Positions 26,756 through 36,859 of a DNA stretch of 64,000 bases are shown here, piece after piece. Position numbers and translations under genes: made by a program. The first letter of the stretch is position 1, and the number at the start of each line of letters is the position of its first letter. The DNA comes from Ideonella dechloratans (lineage in GTDB: Bacteria > Pseudomonadota > Gammaproteobacteria > Burkholderiales > Burkholderiaceae_C): contig NZ_CP088081.1 in NCBI RefSeq assembly GCF_021049305.1, positions 2,666,001-2,730,000 on the forward strand. The letters are read 5' to 3'. The notes beneath the pieces were generated by a model. The model saw only the letters and a list, made by a program, of their open reading frames with translations. It made no database searches and was not told where the DNA came from.

Positions 26756-28636
26756 TTATCGCGCGGACGGCCAGCCCAAGGGCATCTGGGCCGATGCCGA
26801 GCCCCGGGCCGCCATGGCATCGACCGGCATGGGACGGGTGCCCACGTCCCAGCCGTCGATCATGCGGCGCAGGGCCTCGGAGGACACCGGCTCGGCCAGC
26901 AGATTGCCTTGCACCGCGGTGCAGCCGGCCTCCTGCAGCACGTCCAGCTGGGCGGCCTCCTCGACCCCCTCGGCCACGGTCTGCATGCCCAGCAGGCGGG
27001 CCAGTTCGACGATGGTGCGCACGATGGCGCGGGCGTCCGGATAGCCCAGCAGCTCGCGCACGAAGGCGCGGTCGATCTTCAGGGTGTCGAAGGGGAAGCG
27101 CCGCAGATAGGCCAGCGAGGAGTAGCCGGTGCCGAAGTCGTCCAGCGCGATCTGCACCCCCAGGGCCTTGATCTGGTGCAGGTTGCTCATCGCGGTGGGC
27201 GTGGCGTCCAGCATCACGCCCTCGGTGATCTCGACCTCCAGGCGCTCGGGCACCAGGCCCGACTGGGCCAGGGCCCGGCGGACATCGTCCACCAGGCCGG
27301 CATGCATCATCTGCACCGGCGAGACGTTCACCGAGATCCGCAGATCGCCCAGCACGGTCTGGGCCTCCTGGCAGGCGCGCTGCAGCACCCAGGCGCCGAT
27401 GTCGCCGATCAGGCCGCACTTCTCCGCCACCGGGATGAACTCGGACGGCGGCACCCAGCCCAGCGTCGGGTGTTGCCAGCGCACCAGGGCCTCGGCACTC
27501 ACCACCTCCCAGGCCTCGATGGCCACCCAGGGCTGCCAGGCCAGGCTCAGTTCACCGCGGGCCAGGGCCTGGCGCAGTTCGCGCTCCAGCAGCACCTGGC
27601 GCCGGCTGCGCTCGCCCATCCAGGGCGCGAAATACTCGCAACGCCCGCGGCCGCGCTCCTTGGCCGCGCTCAGGGCCAGGTCGGCGTGGCCGAGCACCTC
27701 ATCCACCGTGTCGCCGTGGTCGGGAATGAGCGCCACCCCCATGCTGGCCGAGGGATGGACCAGCCGGCCCTGCACCTCGCCCGGCGCATTGACCACCTGC
27801 ATCAGGCGGCGGGTCAGCTGGTAGACCTCCTCGTCGCTGCGCACATCGTCCAGCAGGACGGCGAATTCGTCGCCCCCCAGGCGGGCCACCAGGTCGGCCT
27901 TGCGCAGCACCGACTGCAGACGCTTGGCCACCAGGCGCAGGGCGGCATCGCCCACCGAATGGCCCAGCGCGTCGTTGATGGACTTGAAGTTGTCCAGGTC
28001 CAGCACGATCAGTCCGCTGCGGCGCGGCGGATCGCCCCGGTGGGCCAGCACCTGGGACAGGCGTTCGTGCAGCAGCACGCGGTTGCCCAGACCGGTGAGC
28101 GAATCGACATGCGCCAGGTAACCCAGCGCCGGGCGCTGCTGGCGGTCCTGCGTGACGTCGCTGACCATGCCGCGCCAACCCAGCCACTCGCCCGCCACCC
28201 CCTGGAGCGGCTTGGCCGAGACCAGCCACCAGCGCGCCCCGTCGGCGCCCCGGAGTTGCAGCAGCAGATCGCGAAACGGCTTGCCGCGCTCCATCGCTGC
28301 CCGCATGGCCCGCACACCAGGTGCCACCGGGTCGGCCTCCAGCTGCACGGTCTCGAGCACATCCAGCCACGCGGCCTGCTGCAGACGCTGCACCGGCAGG
28401 CCCAGCCACGCCGCCAGACGCTCCGCCCCCAGCACCAGATGCCCCTGGGCATCGAGGTCCCAGAGCACATCGGGAGACACCTCATCCCGCGGCGCGGCTC
28501 CCGACGCCGGGACCGCGGCCTGCGGCGCGGCGTCCTGTGCGGACACGCACCCGCTGCCCTCACCGGCGAAGCGGCACTCCCACCAGCTTCGCAGGCGGGC
28601 GGACATTCGGGGCAGATAGGCAGACAGAAGGGGCAT
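26756..28636 (-). CDS. PAS-GGDEF-EAL cyclic di-GMP synthase/phosphodiesterase
   Basis: A 626-residue cytosolic signalling protein. A PAS-like sensor lies at about residues 50-165, a GGDEF domain at 170-340 and an EAL domain at 345-605. The GGDEF motif is intact at 254-258, with a product-inhibition site RKAD (245-248) five residues before it. The EAL motif at 382-384 is followed by [29 protein letters not shown] and VAEGVEE, so all usual catalytic residues are present. Both activities are therefore possible. The start at 28636 was chosen because the preceding open frame is low-complexity and non-homologous; no strong ribosome site is seen. Divergent from the rhlE helicase. Confidence 0.92.
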   Translation of the reverse strand: MPLLSAYLPRMSARLRSWWECRFAGEGSGCVSAQDAAPQAAVPASGAAPRDEVSPDVLWDLDAQGHLVLGAERLAAWLGLPVQRLQQAAWLDVLETVQLEADPVAPGVRAMRAAMERGKPFRDLLLQLRGADGARWWLVSAKPLQGVAGEWLGWRGMVSDVTQDRQQRPALGYLAHVDSLTGLGNRVLLHERLSQVLAHRGDPPRRSGLIVLDLDNFKSINDALGHSVGDAALRLVAKRLQSVLRKADLVARLGGDEFAVLLDDVRSDEEVYQLTRRLMQVVNAPGEVQGRLVHPSASMGVALIPDHGDTVDEVLGHADLALSAAKERGRGRCEYFAPWMGERSRRQVLLERELRQALARGELSLAWQPWVAIEAWEVVSAEALVRWQHPTLGWVPPSEFIPVAEKCGLIGDIGAWVLQRACQEAQTVLGDLRISVNVSPVQMMHAGLVDDVRRALAQSGLVPERLEVEITEGVMLDATPTAMSNLHQIKALGVQIALDDFGTGYSSLAYLRRFPFDTLKIDRAFVRELLGYPDARAIVRTIVELARLLGMQTVAEGVEEAAQLDVLQEAGCTAVQGNLLAEPVSSEALRRMIDGWDVGTRPMPVDAMAARGSASAQMPLGWPSAR

Positions 28637-28979
28637 GGTCACGCGCAGCCGGCTCGACAGGGCTGTGGAAGGGAATGTAACCGGGCCCTTCCCGCCGTCG
28701 CACTGTCGCACTAGGGGGGCACCAGGGGGGCGCCAGGGGGCATTGCGGAAGCACCAAGTGACGCTCCACGGGGCCGCCGCAGCCCTGTCGCGTGTCAGGC
28801 CATCGGATCGGCCTGCTACACTGCTGGACAGTAGCTGCCCGCACCAGCCCGGCAGCCTCCGCGCCACCTCTGGCGCCGACCCATCCCTGCGGGTGAGTCG
28901 CCCTCCCACTCCACCGGCTCCTTGCTGGTCGCCCCGCTCGGCGGGCGACGGTCCGGTCTCCTGCTCCCAAAGAGCCTCC
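28637..28979. other. Divergent control region between GGDEF-EAL gene and rhlE, 343 bases
   Basis: No convincing gene. A TACACT (28817-28822) is a possible plus-strand -10 for rhlE without a good -35, implying a leader of about 150 bases. Within that leader a stem-loop is visible: GTCGCCC (28928-28934) pairs with GGGCGAC (28943-28949), ending 30 bases before the rhlE start. RNA helicase genes often have long structured leaders. GGGG/CCCC tracts near 28713-28738 are also notable. Confidence 0.4.
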
Positions 28980-30404
28980 ATGAGTTTTGATTCTCTCGGC
29001 CTGGCCGAACCGATCGTTCGCGCCGTGCGCGAACAGGGCTATACCCAACCCACCCCCATCCAGGCGCAAGCCATTCCCGCCGTCATGAAGGGCGGCGACC
29101 TGATGGCCGGCGCCCAGACCGGCACCGGCAAGACCGCCGGCTTCACCCTGCCCACCCTGCACCGCCTGGCCGCGGCCGGCCCCAAGCGCGATGCGCGCGG
29201 CCGCGTGGCCATCCGCGCCCTGATCCTCACCCCCACCCGCGAACTGGCCGCCCAGGTCGAGGAAAGCGTGCGCCAGTACGGCAAGTACCTGCCGCTGACC
29301 AGCATGGTGATGTTCGGCGGCGTGGGCATGCAGCCCCAGATCGACCGCCTGCGCAAGGGCGTGGACATCCTGGTGGCCACCCCGGGCCGCCTGCTGGACC
29401 ACCACCAGCAAGGCACGCTGGACCTGTCCCACGTCGAGATCTTCATCCTCGACGAGGCCGACCGCATGCTGGACATGGGCTTCATCCATGACATCAAGAA
29501 GGTCCTGGCCATCGTGCCCAAGCAGAAGCAGAGCCTGCTGTTCTCGGCCACCTTCAGCGACGACATCAAGGCCCTGGCCGACCGGTTGCTGAACCAGCCG
29601 GCCCTGATCGAGGTGGCCCGCCGCAACCAGACCAACGACGCCATCGCCCAGAAGGTCCACCCGGTGGGCCGCGAGCGCAAGAAGGAGTTGCTGGCCCACC
29701 TGATCCGCCAGGGCAACTGGCACCAGGTGCTGGTCTTCACCCGCATGAAGCACGGCGCCAACCGCCTGGCCGAATTCCTGAACAAGGAAGACATCAGCGC
29801 CATGGCCATCCACGGCAACAAGAGCCAGGGCGCCCGCACCAAGGCGCTGTCGGAGTTCAAGGCCGGCACCCTGCAGGTGCTGGTGGCCACCGACATCGCC
29901 GCCCGCGGCATCGACATCGACCAGCTGCCGCATGTCGTCAACTTCGAGCTGCCCAACGTGCCCGAGGACTATGTGCACCGCATCGGCCGCACCGGCCGCG
30001 CCGGCGCCCAGGGCGAGGCCATCTCGCTGGTCTGCGTGGACGAGGAGCAGTTCCTGCGCGACATCGAGAAGCTGATCAAGCGCGAAATTCCCAAGGAGCT
30101 GGTGCCGGGCTTCGAGCCGCCGGCCGGCGAGAAGGCCGAGCCCATCGTGCTGGGCCGGCGCATGACCATCGGCGTGGGCGCGAATCGCGGCGGCGGTGGT
30201 GGCGGCCGCGGTGGCTCGGGCCGGCCGGGCGGCGATGGCCGCGGACGCCCGGGCCAGCCGGGTCACGGCAACCCGGCCCGCTCGGCCGGGCAGGGACAGC
30301 GCCAAGGCCAGGGCCAGGGCCAGCGCCAGGGCGGCCCCGACAGCGGCCGCCGCGATCGCCCGGCGGCACCGGGCGGCGCGCGCCCCCCCCGCACGGGCCG
30401 CTGA
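28980..30404 (+). CDS. rhlE: DEAD-box ATP-dependent RNA helicase, RhlE type
   Basis: A 474-residue helicase. Core motifs in order: Q motif [15 protein letters not shown], motif [12 protein letters not shown], Ia PTRELAAQV, Ib [35 protein letters not shown] and [13 protein letters not shown]. The C-terminal 80 residues are Gly/Arg/Gln rich, as in RhlE proteins, which remodel structured RNA and ribosome precursors. The ATG at 28980 gives [20 protein letters not shown], the family N-terminus. A terminator follows. Divergent neighbour is the c-di-GMP enzyme. Confidence 0.94.
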   Translation: MSFDSLGLAEPIVRAVREQGYTQPTPIQAQAIPAVMKGGDLMAGAQTGTGKTAGFTLPTLHRLAAAGPKRDARGRVAIRALILTPTRELAAQVEESVRQYGKYLPLTSMVMFGGVGMQPQIDRLRKGVDILVATPGRLLDHHQQGTLDLSHVEIFILDEADRMLDMGFIHDIKKVLAIVPKQKQSLLFSATFSDDIKALADRLLNQPALIEVARRNQTNDAIAQKVHPVGRERKKELLAHLIRQGNWHQVLVFTRMKHGANRLAEFLNKEDISAMAIHGNKSQGARTKALSEFKAGTLQVLVATDIAARGIDIDQLPHVVNFELPNVPEDYVHRIGRTGRAGAQGEAISLVCVDEEQFLRDIEKLIKREIPKELVPGFEPPAGEKAEPIVLGRRMTIGVGANRGGGGGGRGGSGRPGGDGRGRPGQPGHGNPARSAGQGQRQGQGQGQRQGGPDSGRRDRPAAPGGARPPRTGR

Positions 30405-30420
30405 TCCGCAACCCCGCAAA

Positions 30421-30444
30421 AAAGGCCGCCTTCGGGCGGCTTTT
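30421..30444 (+). terminator. Terminator after rhlE
   Basis: GCCGCC and GGCGGC arms around a stable TTCG tetraloop, flanked by A-run and followed by TTTT. Starts 16 bases after the rhlE stop. Confidence 0.92.
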
Positions 30445-30482
30445 CCATTTCGAACCCCAGGGAAATCTGACGGCAAAGGAGC

Positions 30483-30509
30483 TCAATTTCGGGGCTCAAC
30501 GACCGATAC
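30483..30509 (+). promoter_or_regulatory. Candidate sigma-28 (FliA) promoter of the chemoreceptor gene
   Basis: TCAATTTC, exactly 11 bases, then ACCGATAC; compare the flagellar consensus TAAAGTTT-N11-GCCGATAA (five and six matches of eight). It lies about 130 bases upstream of the chemoreceptor start. Flagellar regulation would fit the gene's role. Confidence 0.45.
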
Positions 30510-30640
30510 CACAGTCTGTAATACGGTCATTCGCCCCAGCCATCGAATCCTCCGTTGCCGTACCCGGAGGTGCGCCTGACCGCTGATGTACGGGGTTGAT
30601 GCCACCGTGTTTGCCGTCCGCGAGCCAATCAGGGAACCCC

Positions 30641-32443
30641 ATGAGAACAAACCTGCCTGTCAGCCAGCATGAGTACCCCTTCCCCGAGGGGGAGACGCTG
30701 GTGTCCACCACCGATCTGCAGGGCCGCATCCTGTACTGCAACGCTGCCTTCATTGAGGTGAGCGGCTACACCCGACAGGAACTGCTGGGGCAGCCCCACA
30801 ACCTGATCCGGCACCCGGACATGCCCGAGGAAGCCTTCCGGGACATGTGGGACACCATCCGGCGGGGCTTCCCCTGGTCCGGCCTGGTGAAAAACCGCCG
30901 CAAGGACGGCTCCTTCTACTGGGTGATGGCCAACGTGACACCGCTGATCGATGCGGGCGGCAAGGTGACCGGCTACATGTCGGTGCGCACCCAGCCCGAA
31001 CGGTCTGCCATCGAGGGCGCCGAGAAGCTCTACGCCCGCATGCGGGAAGAGGCCAAGGCCGGCCGCCTCAGCCTGGGCCTGCATCGGGGTCAGGTGCTGG
31101 CCACCGGCAGTCTGGCCCGCTGGGTCCACCGCCTGCGCCCGGGCGTCCGGGGCAAGATGGGCCTCACCACCAGCCTGGTGTGCGTCCTGAGCTTCCTGCT
31201 GGGTGAGTACGCGGCCGAAGGCCTGACGCACATGAGCTGGGAAGAGGTGGTCGGCGGCCTGCTGGCCTCGATCCTGCTGGCCCAGATCGGCTCGACCTAC
31301 CTGCGCAGCCTGGTCATCACCCCCATCATCCGCCTGGTCGGCTTTGCCAACCAGATCGCCGGCGGCAACCTGACCCAGACCATCAGCAGCGAGCGCACCG
31401 ACGAGATCGGTCACCTGACCAAGGCCCTGGCCCAGCTGAACGTGAACCTGATGTCCATCGTGCGCGACGCCCGCAACGGCGTGGTGCAGATGACCCGAGA
31501 CACCGGCGTCATCGCCGAAGGCAACCAGGATCTGTCCGCCCGCACCGAGGCCCAGGCCAGCAGCCTGGAAGAGACCGCCTCGTCGATGGAAGAGATCACC
31601 AGCACCATCCGCCAGAGCACCGACATGGCCCAGCAGGCAGCGCAGCGGGCCGACAACGCCCGCAGCGTGACCGACCACAGCGCCGAGGCGGTGCAGGCCC
31701 TCTCGTCCACGATGGCCCACATCAGCGACGCTTCCAGCAAGATCGCCGACATCATCCAGGTGGTCGACAGCATCGCCTTCCAGACCAACATCCTGGCCCT
31801 GAATGCCGCGGTGGAAGCCGCCCGGGCCGGCGAGCAGGGCCGCGGCTTCGCGGTGGTCGCCAGCGAGGTGCGCGCCCTGGCCCAACGGACCTCGGTGGCG
31901 GCGCGCGAGGTGCGTGGCCTGATCCAGGCCTCCGCCGAGCAGGTGAGCACCGGCAGCCAGCAGACCGAGGCCGCACGCTCGGCCATGGATTCCGCCCGCG
32001 GGGCGATCGACGAGGTTCACAAATTCATCCTGCAGCTCAGCCACGGCATGCAGGAGCAGATGCTGGGCGTCAACCAGATCAACCAGGCCGTCTCCGACAT
32101 GGACAGTCTGACCCAGAAGAACGCCGCGCTGGTGGAAGAGATCGCGGCCTCGGCCACGACCTTGCGGGACAAGGCCGGCGAAGTGGCCTCCTCCGTCTCG
32201 GTCTTCCAACTCAAGGGTGGCGCCAAGTCCACCGGCGTGCCGGCCCCCGATGCGGTGGCGCTGCGCAAGGCCATGAAGGCCCAGCAGGCCGCCGTCCCCG
32301 CCAAGACGCCGGCGCCGCCAGCGGCCAAGACCAAGCCGGCCGCGATGCCGGTCAAGTCCCGAGCCGCCGCGCCGGCCCCGGCGCCCGTCGCCGAGCCGGC
32401 CCTGAGCACGGGACACGACGACAGCGACTGGACCACCTTCTGA
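30641..32443 (+). CDS. Aer-like PAS-containing methyl-accepting chemotaxis protein
   Basis: A 600-residue chemoreceptor. An Aer-type PAS domain occupies about residues 20-118 ([20 protein letters not shown], then [16 protein letters not shown]), which in Aer binds FAD and senses redox state. Two close membrane segments lie near 174-190 and 203-220, then a HAMP-like region and a signalling hairpin whose tip is [20 protein letters not shown]. There is no large periplasmic domain. The tail is Ala/Pro/Lys rich and ends D-W-T-T-F, a likely CheR/CheB-tethering pentapeptide of xWxxF type. The ATG at 30641 has AGGGA upstream. A sigma-28-like promoter precedes it. Confidence 0.93.
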   Translation: MRTNLPVSQHEYPFPEGETLVSTTDLQGRILYCNAAFIEVSGYTRQELLGQPHNLIRHPDMPEEAFRDMWDTIRRGFPWSGLVKNRRKDGSFYWVMANVTPLIDAGGKVTGYMSVRTQPERSAIEGAEKLYARMREEAKAGRLSLGLHRGQVLATGSLARWVHRLRPGVRGKMGLTTSLVCVLSFLLGEYAAEGLTHMSWEEVVGGLLASILLAQIGSTYLRSLVITPIIRLVGFANQIAGGNLTQTISSERTDEIGHLTKALAQLNVNLMSIVRDARNGVVQMTRDTGVIAEGNQDLSARTEAQASSLEETASSMEEITSTIRQSTDMAQQAAQRADNARSVTDHSAEAVQALSSTMAHISDASSKIADIIQVVDSIAFQTNILALNAAVEAARAGEQGRGFAVVASEVRALAQRTSVAAREVRGLIQASAEQVSTGSQQTEAARSAMDSARGAIDEVHKFILQLSHGMQEQMLGVNQINQAVSDMDSLTQKNAALVEEIAASATTLRDKAGEVASSVSVFQLKGGAKSTGVPAPDAVALRKAMKAQQAAVPAKTPAPPAAKTKPAAMPVKSRAAAPAPAPVAEPALSTGHDDSDWTTF

Positions 32444-32541
32444 GTGCCGCTTGACGCAGCCGGGGCGCCCCCCCGGCGCAGCGTGCCATCATGCGCATTG
32501 ACGGACCCGAGATGCCCCCAGGTGGGGCATCTGTCCATTCC

Positions 32542-33927
32542 ATGGATTCGACAATGCAAATCGACTTTCTCGGCGCAGCCGACTGCGTCACCGGCTCGCG
32601 TCACCTGGTCACCTGGGGTGGCCAGCGGGTGCTGCTGGATTGCGGCATGTTCCAGGGCTTCAAGGTGCTGCGTGAGCGCAACTGGCAACCCCCCACGCAG
32701 GACATCCTGGCGGCCGACGCGGTCGTGTTGAGCCACGCCCACCTGGACCACAGCGGCTGGCTGCCGGTGCTGGTGCGCCACGGCTGGCGCGGGCCCATCT
32801 ACACCTCCCCTGCCACCCGCGACCTGGCCGAGGTGCTGCTGCTGGACGCCGCCCACCTGCAGGAAGAGGACGCCCGGCGGGCCAACCGCTACGGCTACAG
32901 CCGGCACGCCAAGGCCTTGCCCCTGTTCACCCAGGCCGATGCCAAGCGGGCCATCGGCCAGATGGTGACCGTGCCTGAGAACCGCCCGCGCGCCGTCGGC
33001 AAGGGCCCGCTGCAGTTCACGCTGCGGCCGGCCGGCCATCTGCTGGGGGCTTGCTCTGTCGTGCTGGAGTGCGAAGGCGAGCGCCTGCTCTTCTCCGGCG
33101 ACCTCGGCCGGCAGAACGACCTGCTGATGAAGCCGCCCACCCCGCTGGACCACGCGGACGTGGTCCTGGTCGAATCGACCTACGGCAACCGCCTTCACCC
33201 GCGCGAGGACATCGCCGGCGTCCTGGCCGACATCATCCACGCCAGCATCCGCCGTGGCGGCTCGGTGTTGATGCCGGCCTTCGCCGTCGGCCGGGCCCAG
33301 GCCCTGCTGCTGGTGCTGCAGCGTCTGAAGGCCCAGGGCGAGATCCCCTCGCACCTGCCCATCTTCCTGGACAGCCCGATGGCGGTGGAAGCCACGGCGC
33401 TCTACCGCAAGTACCGCCGCCAGCTGCGCGTGCCCGAGCGCGAGATGCAGCAGCTGTGCGACGGCGTGCACCTGGTCACCACCCCCGCGCAGTCGCAGCG
33501 CCTGGTGCGCTCGCAGATGGGCGCGCGCATGCCGGCCGTCATCATCTCGGCCAGCGGCATGGCCACCGGCGGACGGGTGCTGCACCACCTCAAGGCCATG
33601 GCGCCGGACGACCGGCACCACATCGTCTTCGCGGGCTTCCAGGTCGGCGGCAGCCGCGGCGCCAGCCTGGTGGGCGGCGCGCGCGAGGTGAAGATCCACG
33701 GTGAATGGGTGCCGGTGCGCGCACCCGTCACCCACCTGGAAGGCTTCTCCGGCCACGCAGATGCCAACGAGCTGATGAAATGGCTGGGCCAGGCCAACCC
33801 GCCCCCGCGCCAGACCTTCGTGGTGCACGGCGAACCCGAGGCGGCCGACGCCCTGCGCCAGCGCATTGCGCGGGAACTGCGCTGGCCGGTGCGCGTGCCG
33901 CCGGTGGGCGGCCGCTTCAGCCCCTGA
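32542..33927 (+). CDS. Beta-CASP metallo-beta-lactamase fold ribonuclease
   Basis: A 461-residue cytosolic protein of the RNA-processing beta-CASP family (CPSF73/YsxA-like). The active site motif SHAHLDHSGWLP lies near residue 63, FSGDLGR near 190, the beta-CASP motif A-like segment VESTYGNRLH near 212, and downstream SGHAD near 420 (motif C region). Such proteins act as endo- or exoribonucleases; substrates in betaproteobacteria are not established. The ATG at 32554 (giving MQIDFLGAAD) is an equally good start; ribosome sites are weak at both. The stop overlaps the next gene by ATGA, so the two are coupled. Confidence 0.88.
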   Translation: MDSTMQIDFLGAADCVTGSRHLVTWGGQRVLLDCGMFQGFKVLRERNWQPPTQDILAADAVVLSHAHLDHSGWLPVLVRHGWRGPIYTSPATRDLAEVLLLDAAHLQEEDARRANRYGYSRHAKALPLFTQADAKRAIGQMVTVPENRPRAVGKGPLQFTLRPAGHLLGACSVVLECEGERLLFSGDLGRQNDLLMKPPTPLDHADVVLVESTYGNRLHPREDIAGVLADIIHASIRRGGSVLMPAFAVGRAQALLLVLQRLKAQGEIPSHLPIFLDSPMAVEATALYRKYRRQLRVPEREMQQLCDGVHLVTTPAQSQRLVRSQMGARMPAVIISASGMATGGRVLHHLKAMAPDDRHHIVFAGFQVGGSRGASLVGGAREVKIHGEWVPVRAPVTHLEGFSGHADANELMKWLGQANPPPRQTFVVHGEPEAADALRQRIARELRWPVRVPPVGGRFSP

Positions 33928-35201
33928 TGGCCGACGCTCTGCAAATCCCGGGTCTGGTCCAGGGCCTGGCCGCGGCCCTGGGCGCCGGCCTGCTGGTCGG
34001 GCTGGAGCGCGAGCGCCGCAAGGGCGAAAGCCGCGAGCGCAATGCCGCGGGCATCCGCACCTTCACCGTCACCGCCCTGCTCGGCGCCCTGGCGCAGACG
34101 CTCTCACGCGAGTTGGGCGAGCCCATGCTGGTGCTGCTGGGCGGCGCACTGGTGGTGGCCCTGGCGGTGGTGTCCTACCTGCGCAGCCTTCAGCGCGACC
34201 CGGGCGTCACCACCGAGCTGGCCCTGTTCACGACCTATGTGATCGGCGTGCTGTGCGCGGTGGCGCCGCTGCAGGGCGGCGGGCTGGCCGTGGTGCTGGC
34301 CATGGTGCTAGCCTCGCGCTCGCAGCTGCACCGCTTCTCCACCCGGGTGCTGACCGAAGCCGAGCTGCACGACGGCCTGATGCTGGCCGCGCTGGCCCTG
34401 GTGGCGCTGCCGCTGATCCCGCCCGGCCCGCTGCCCGCCCTGGGCGGGCTCAACCCGCGCCAGATCACCCTGCTGGTGCTGCTGCTGCTGGTGATGCAGG
34501 CGGCCGGTCATGTGGCGCTGCGGGCCTTCGGCGAGCGGGCCGGCATGGTGCTCACCGGGGTGTTCGGGGGGGTGGTCTCCAGCACCGCCACCATCGCCTC
34601 GATGGGCACCAAGGCCCGCCACGGCGAGCTGCCGGCCCAGGCGGCCCTGACGGCCGCCGTCGCCTCCACCGTCGCCACCTGGACACAGGCCGAGCTGATC
34701 CTGCTGACCCAGTCGCCCCAGCTGGCGTTTCACCTGCTGCCACCCGCCCTGATGGGTACGCTGGTGGCGGCCGCGGGCACCGGCCTGCTGATCCGCCACA
34801 ACGGCGTGGGCCAGGCCGGCGCCCCGCCAGTCAAGGGCGCGCGGGTGCTGCAGATGAAGGAGGCCCTGCTGGTGGCCGGTGCCCTCACGCTGATCGCCGC
34901 GCTGGTGCGGGCCGCCTCCCACTGGCTGGGCCCCGAGGCGGTGGTGGCCAGCGCCTCGCTGTCGGCCATCGTGGATGCCCACGCCAGCGCCGCGGCGCTG
35001 GGCGGGCTCTACAGCAGTGGCGACATCGGCATCGCCACCGCCAAGGTCGGCGTGGTGGCGGTCATCACGGCCAACTCGCTGTCACGGGCCGCCGTGGCGG
35101 CCTCGGCCGGTGGCGGGCATTTCGCCCTGCCGGTGGCGGCCAACCTGATGGTCTCCGCCGCCGCCAGCTGGCTGGGCTGGTGGCTCAGCCGGGGGTTCTG
35201 A
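33927..35201 (+). CDS. MgtC/SapB family membrane protein with DUF4010
   Basis: A 424-residue polytopic membrane protein. The N-terminal 130 residues are an MgtC/SapB-like module (GAGLLVGLERERRKGESRER, AAGIRTFTVTALLGALAQ), and the rest is DUF4010-like with about eight more hydrophobic segments including GVFGGVVSSTATIASMG. MgtC proteins help survival at low magnesium and inhibit the F-type ATPase in Salmonella, but the DUF4010 fusion type has no defined role. The ATG overlaps the preceding stop (33925-33927) by one base, giving ATGA coupling with the beta-CASP nuclease. Confidence 0.88.
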   Translation: MADALQIPGLVQGLAAALGAGLLVGLERERRKGESRERNAAGIRTFTVTALLGALAQTLSRELGEPMLVLLGGALVVALAVVSYLRSLQRDPGVTTELALFTTYVIGVLCAVAPLQGGGLAVVLAMVLASRSQLHRFSTRVLTEAELHDGLMLAALALVALPLIPPGPLPALGGLNPRQITLLVLLLLVMQAAGHVALRAFGERAGMVLTGVFGGVVSSTATIASMGTKARHGELPAQAALTAAVASTVATWTQAELILLTQSPQLAFHLLPPALMGTLVAAAGTGLLIRHNGVGQAGAPPVKGARVLQMKEALLVAGALTLIAALVRAASHWLGPEAVVASASLSAIVDAHASAAALGGLYSSGDIGIATAKVGVVAVITANSLSRAAVAASAGGGHFALPVAANLMVSAAASWLGWWLSRGF

Positions 35202-35219
35202 GGACCCGCAAGCCGGGCC

Positions 35220-36053
35220 TCAGCGGAATTCCCGCTGGCGCAGCCACTTGGTGGCCACCCACTTCTCACCCGCCTGCACCGGCGCGCCGCCATGCAGGGT
35301 GCGGGTGGCGGCATCGGGGCGCGGATAGCTGAAGAACACGGCGTTGCCCTTGATCGGCGCCACCTCCAGCCCGACGTCCGGGAAGGTGGTCGCGCCACCG
35401 GCCTCCGGCGTGTTCAGGTACATGACCAGCGTGGCCAGGCGCTGCCCGCCACGGGCCAGGATGGATGTGGCGCCTGGCTGGGACGGGTCGAAGTAGTCAT
35501 GGTGCGGCAGGTACTGGGCACCGGGCTGATAGCGCAGCACCTGCAGGCCCTCGCCATGGCTGACCGGCCAGCCCACCAGGGCGGCGATGCGGGCTTCGAT
35601 GCGCTCGCACAGCTCGGTTTCGCCCCGCTCGAAGAACATGCCCTCGCTCGTGCGGGCACTGTTGACCTCGCTGCCCCCGGTGTCGCCGACCACCGTCTCG
35701 GAGCGGGCCAGGCGGCTGGCCGCCAGGGCCACCAGGCCATCGCATTCCTCGTCCGACAGGAAGCCGCCCAGCACCACCACGCGCGGCAGCGTCATCGACA
35801 GCAGCACATCGACGGTGCGGTCGGGCAACACCAGGCGGTTGACCGCCCCCTCCAGCGCGATGCGCGGCAGGCCGTCCTCGCTCTGTGCCGCCGTGTCCAG
35901 ACTGGCCAGCACGCTGTGCAGGGCCGACAAGGCCACGGCGCGCTCCCAGCCGCTGGCCTGCATGGACTGCAGCACGTCCTCGGTGCGGCAACCGGCTTCC
36001 AGCTGTTCCTGGATCCAGGCGCGCAGCTCCGGGGTGATGGCCTGCGCCGTCAT
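35220..36053 (-). CDS. 2OG-Fe(II) oxygenase, prolyl 4-hydroxylase type
   Basis: A 277-residue oxygenase. Iron ligands: HHDYFD near residue 190 and the distal His in [20 protein letters not shown] near 255, with the lysine that binds 2-oxoglutarate next to it. Upstream stretches [14 protein letters not shown] and [14 protein letters not shown] match the P4H fold. The N-terminal 70 residues are helical and extra. Bacterial P4H substrates are mostly unknown (EF-Tu in Pseudomonas is one known case). The start codon overlaps the yaaA stop by four bases, so the two are coupled. Confidence 0.92.
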   Translation of the reverse strand: MTAQAITPELRAWIQEQLEAGCRTEDVLQSMQASGWERAVALSALHSVLASLDTAAQSEDGLPRIALEGAVNRLVLPDRTVDVLLSMTLPRVVVLGGFLSDEECDGLVALAASRLARSETVVGDTGGSEVNSARTSEGMFFERGETELCERIEARIAALVGWPVSHGEGLQVLRYQPGAQYLPHHDYFDPSQPGATSILARGGQRLATLVMYLNTPEAGGATTFPDVGLEVAPIKGNAVFFSYPRPDAATRTLHGGAPVQAGEKWVATKWLRQREFR

Positions 36054-36835
36054 GCCGGCTCCCTCCGCCGGAACACCAGGCGGTCCGCCGCCGAAGCGCC
36101 GGCATCAAAGGCATAGCCTTCGCTGTCGAAACCCTGCAGCGCCCTCACCTGGGTGATGCGGTGGGTGATGGCGAAACGCGCCATCAGGCCGCGGGCGCGC
36201 TTGGCATGGAAGCTGATGACCTTCCACTGCCCGCCCTTCCAGTCCTCGAACACGCAGTCCACCACCCGTGCCTTGAGCGCCTTGCGGTCCACCGCCTTGA
36301 AGTATTCCTGCGAGGCGAGGTTGACCACCACCGGCGCCGGGTCCGCCCCCAGTTGGGTGTTGAGGGTGCGGCTGAGCGTGTCGCCCCAGTAGCCGTAGAG
36401 GTTCTTCGCGCCGGGCGTGGCCAGCGCTGTGCCCATCTCCAGGCGGTAGGGCTGCAGCCGGTCCAGCGGGCGCAGCAGGCCGTACAGGCCCGAAAGGATC
36501 ACCAGGTGCTGCTGGGCCCAGGCCAGGTCCTCGGTGGACAGGCTGGCCGCGGCCAGGCCCTCGTACACATCACCGTTGAAGGCCAGCACCGCGGGCTTGC
36601 TGTTGCGCTCGGTGAAGCGGGTGGACCACGCGCCGTAGCGGGCCACATTGAGCTGGGCCAGCGGGTCGGACAGGTCCATCAGCGAAGCGATGTCCTGGGC
36701 GCTCTTGGTTTTCAGCACCTCGATCAAGGCGGCGGCTTCCTTGACGAAGCGGGGCCGGGTGGCCAGGGCGGCCACCTCGGGAGGCACCGGGCTCTCGTAA
36801 TCCAGGGTCTTGGCGGGCGAGATCAGGAACAGCAT
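36050..36835 (-). CDS. yaaA: Peroxide stress protein YaaA
   Basis: A 261-residue YaaA/DUF328 protein. In E. coli it limits free iron during hydrogen peroxide stress, and it has a DNA-binding cavity in its structure. The N-terminus [18 protein letters not shown] is canonical, and [20 protein letters not shown] and [19 protein letters not shown] segments are conserved. Located 24 bases after an esterase gene and coupled to the prolyl hydroxylase gene downstream. Confidence 0.95.
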   Translation of the reverse strand: MLFLISPAKTLDYESPVPPEVAALATRPRFVKEAAALIEVLKTKSAQDIASLMDLSDPLAQLNVARYGAWSTRFTERNSKPAVLAFNGDVYEGLAAASLSTEDLAWAQQHLVILSGLYGLLRPLDRLQPYRLEMGTALATPGAKNLYGYWGDTLSRTLNTQLGADPAPVVVNLASQEYFKAVDRKALKARVVDCVFEDWKGGQWKVISFHAKRARGLMARFAITHRITQVRALQGFDSEGYAFDAGASAADRLVFRRREPA

Positions 36836-36859
36836 GGCAGACGTTCGGGGTCTCTCGTT

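Noticed and set aside
32459..32477. Inverted repeat GCCGGGG/CCCCGGC after the chemoreceptor gene
   Set aside because: No T-run, poly-C stretch; not supported as a terminator.
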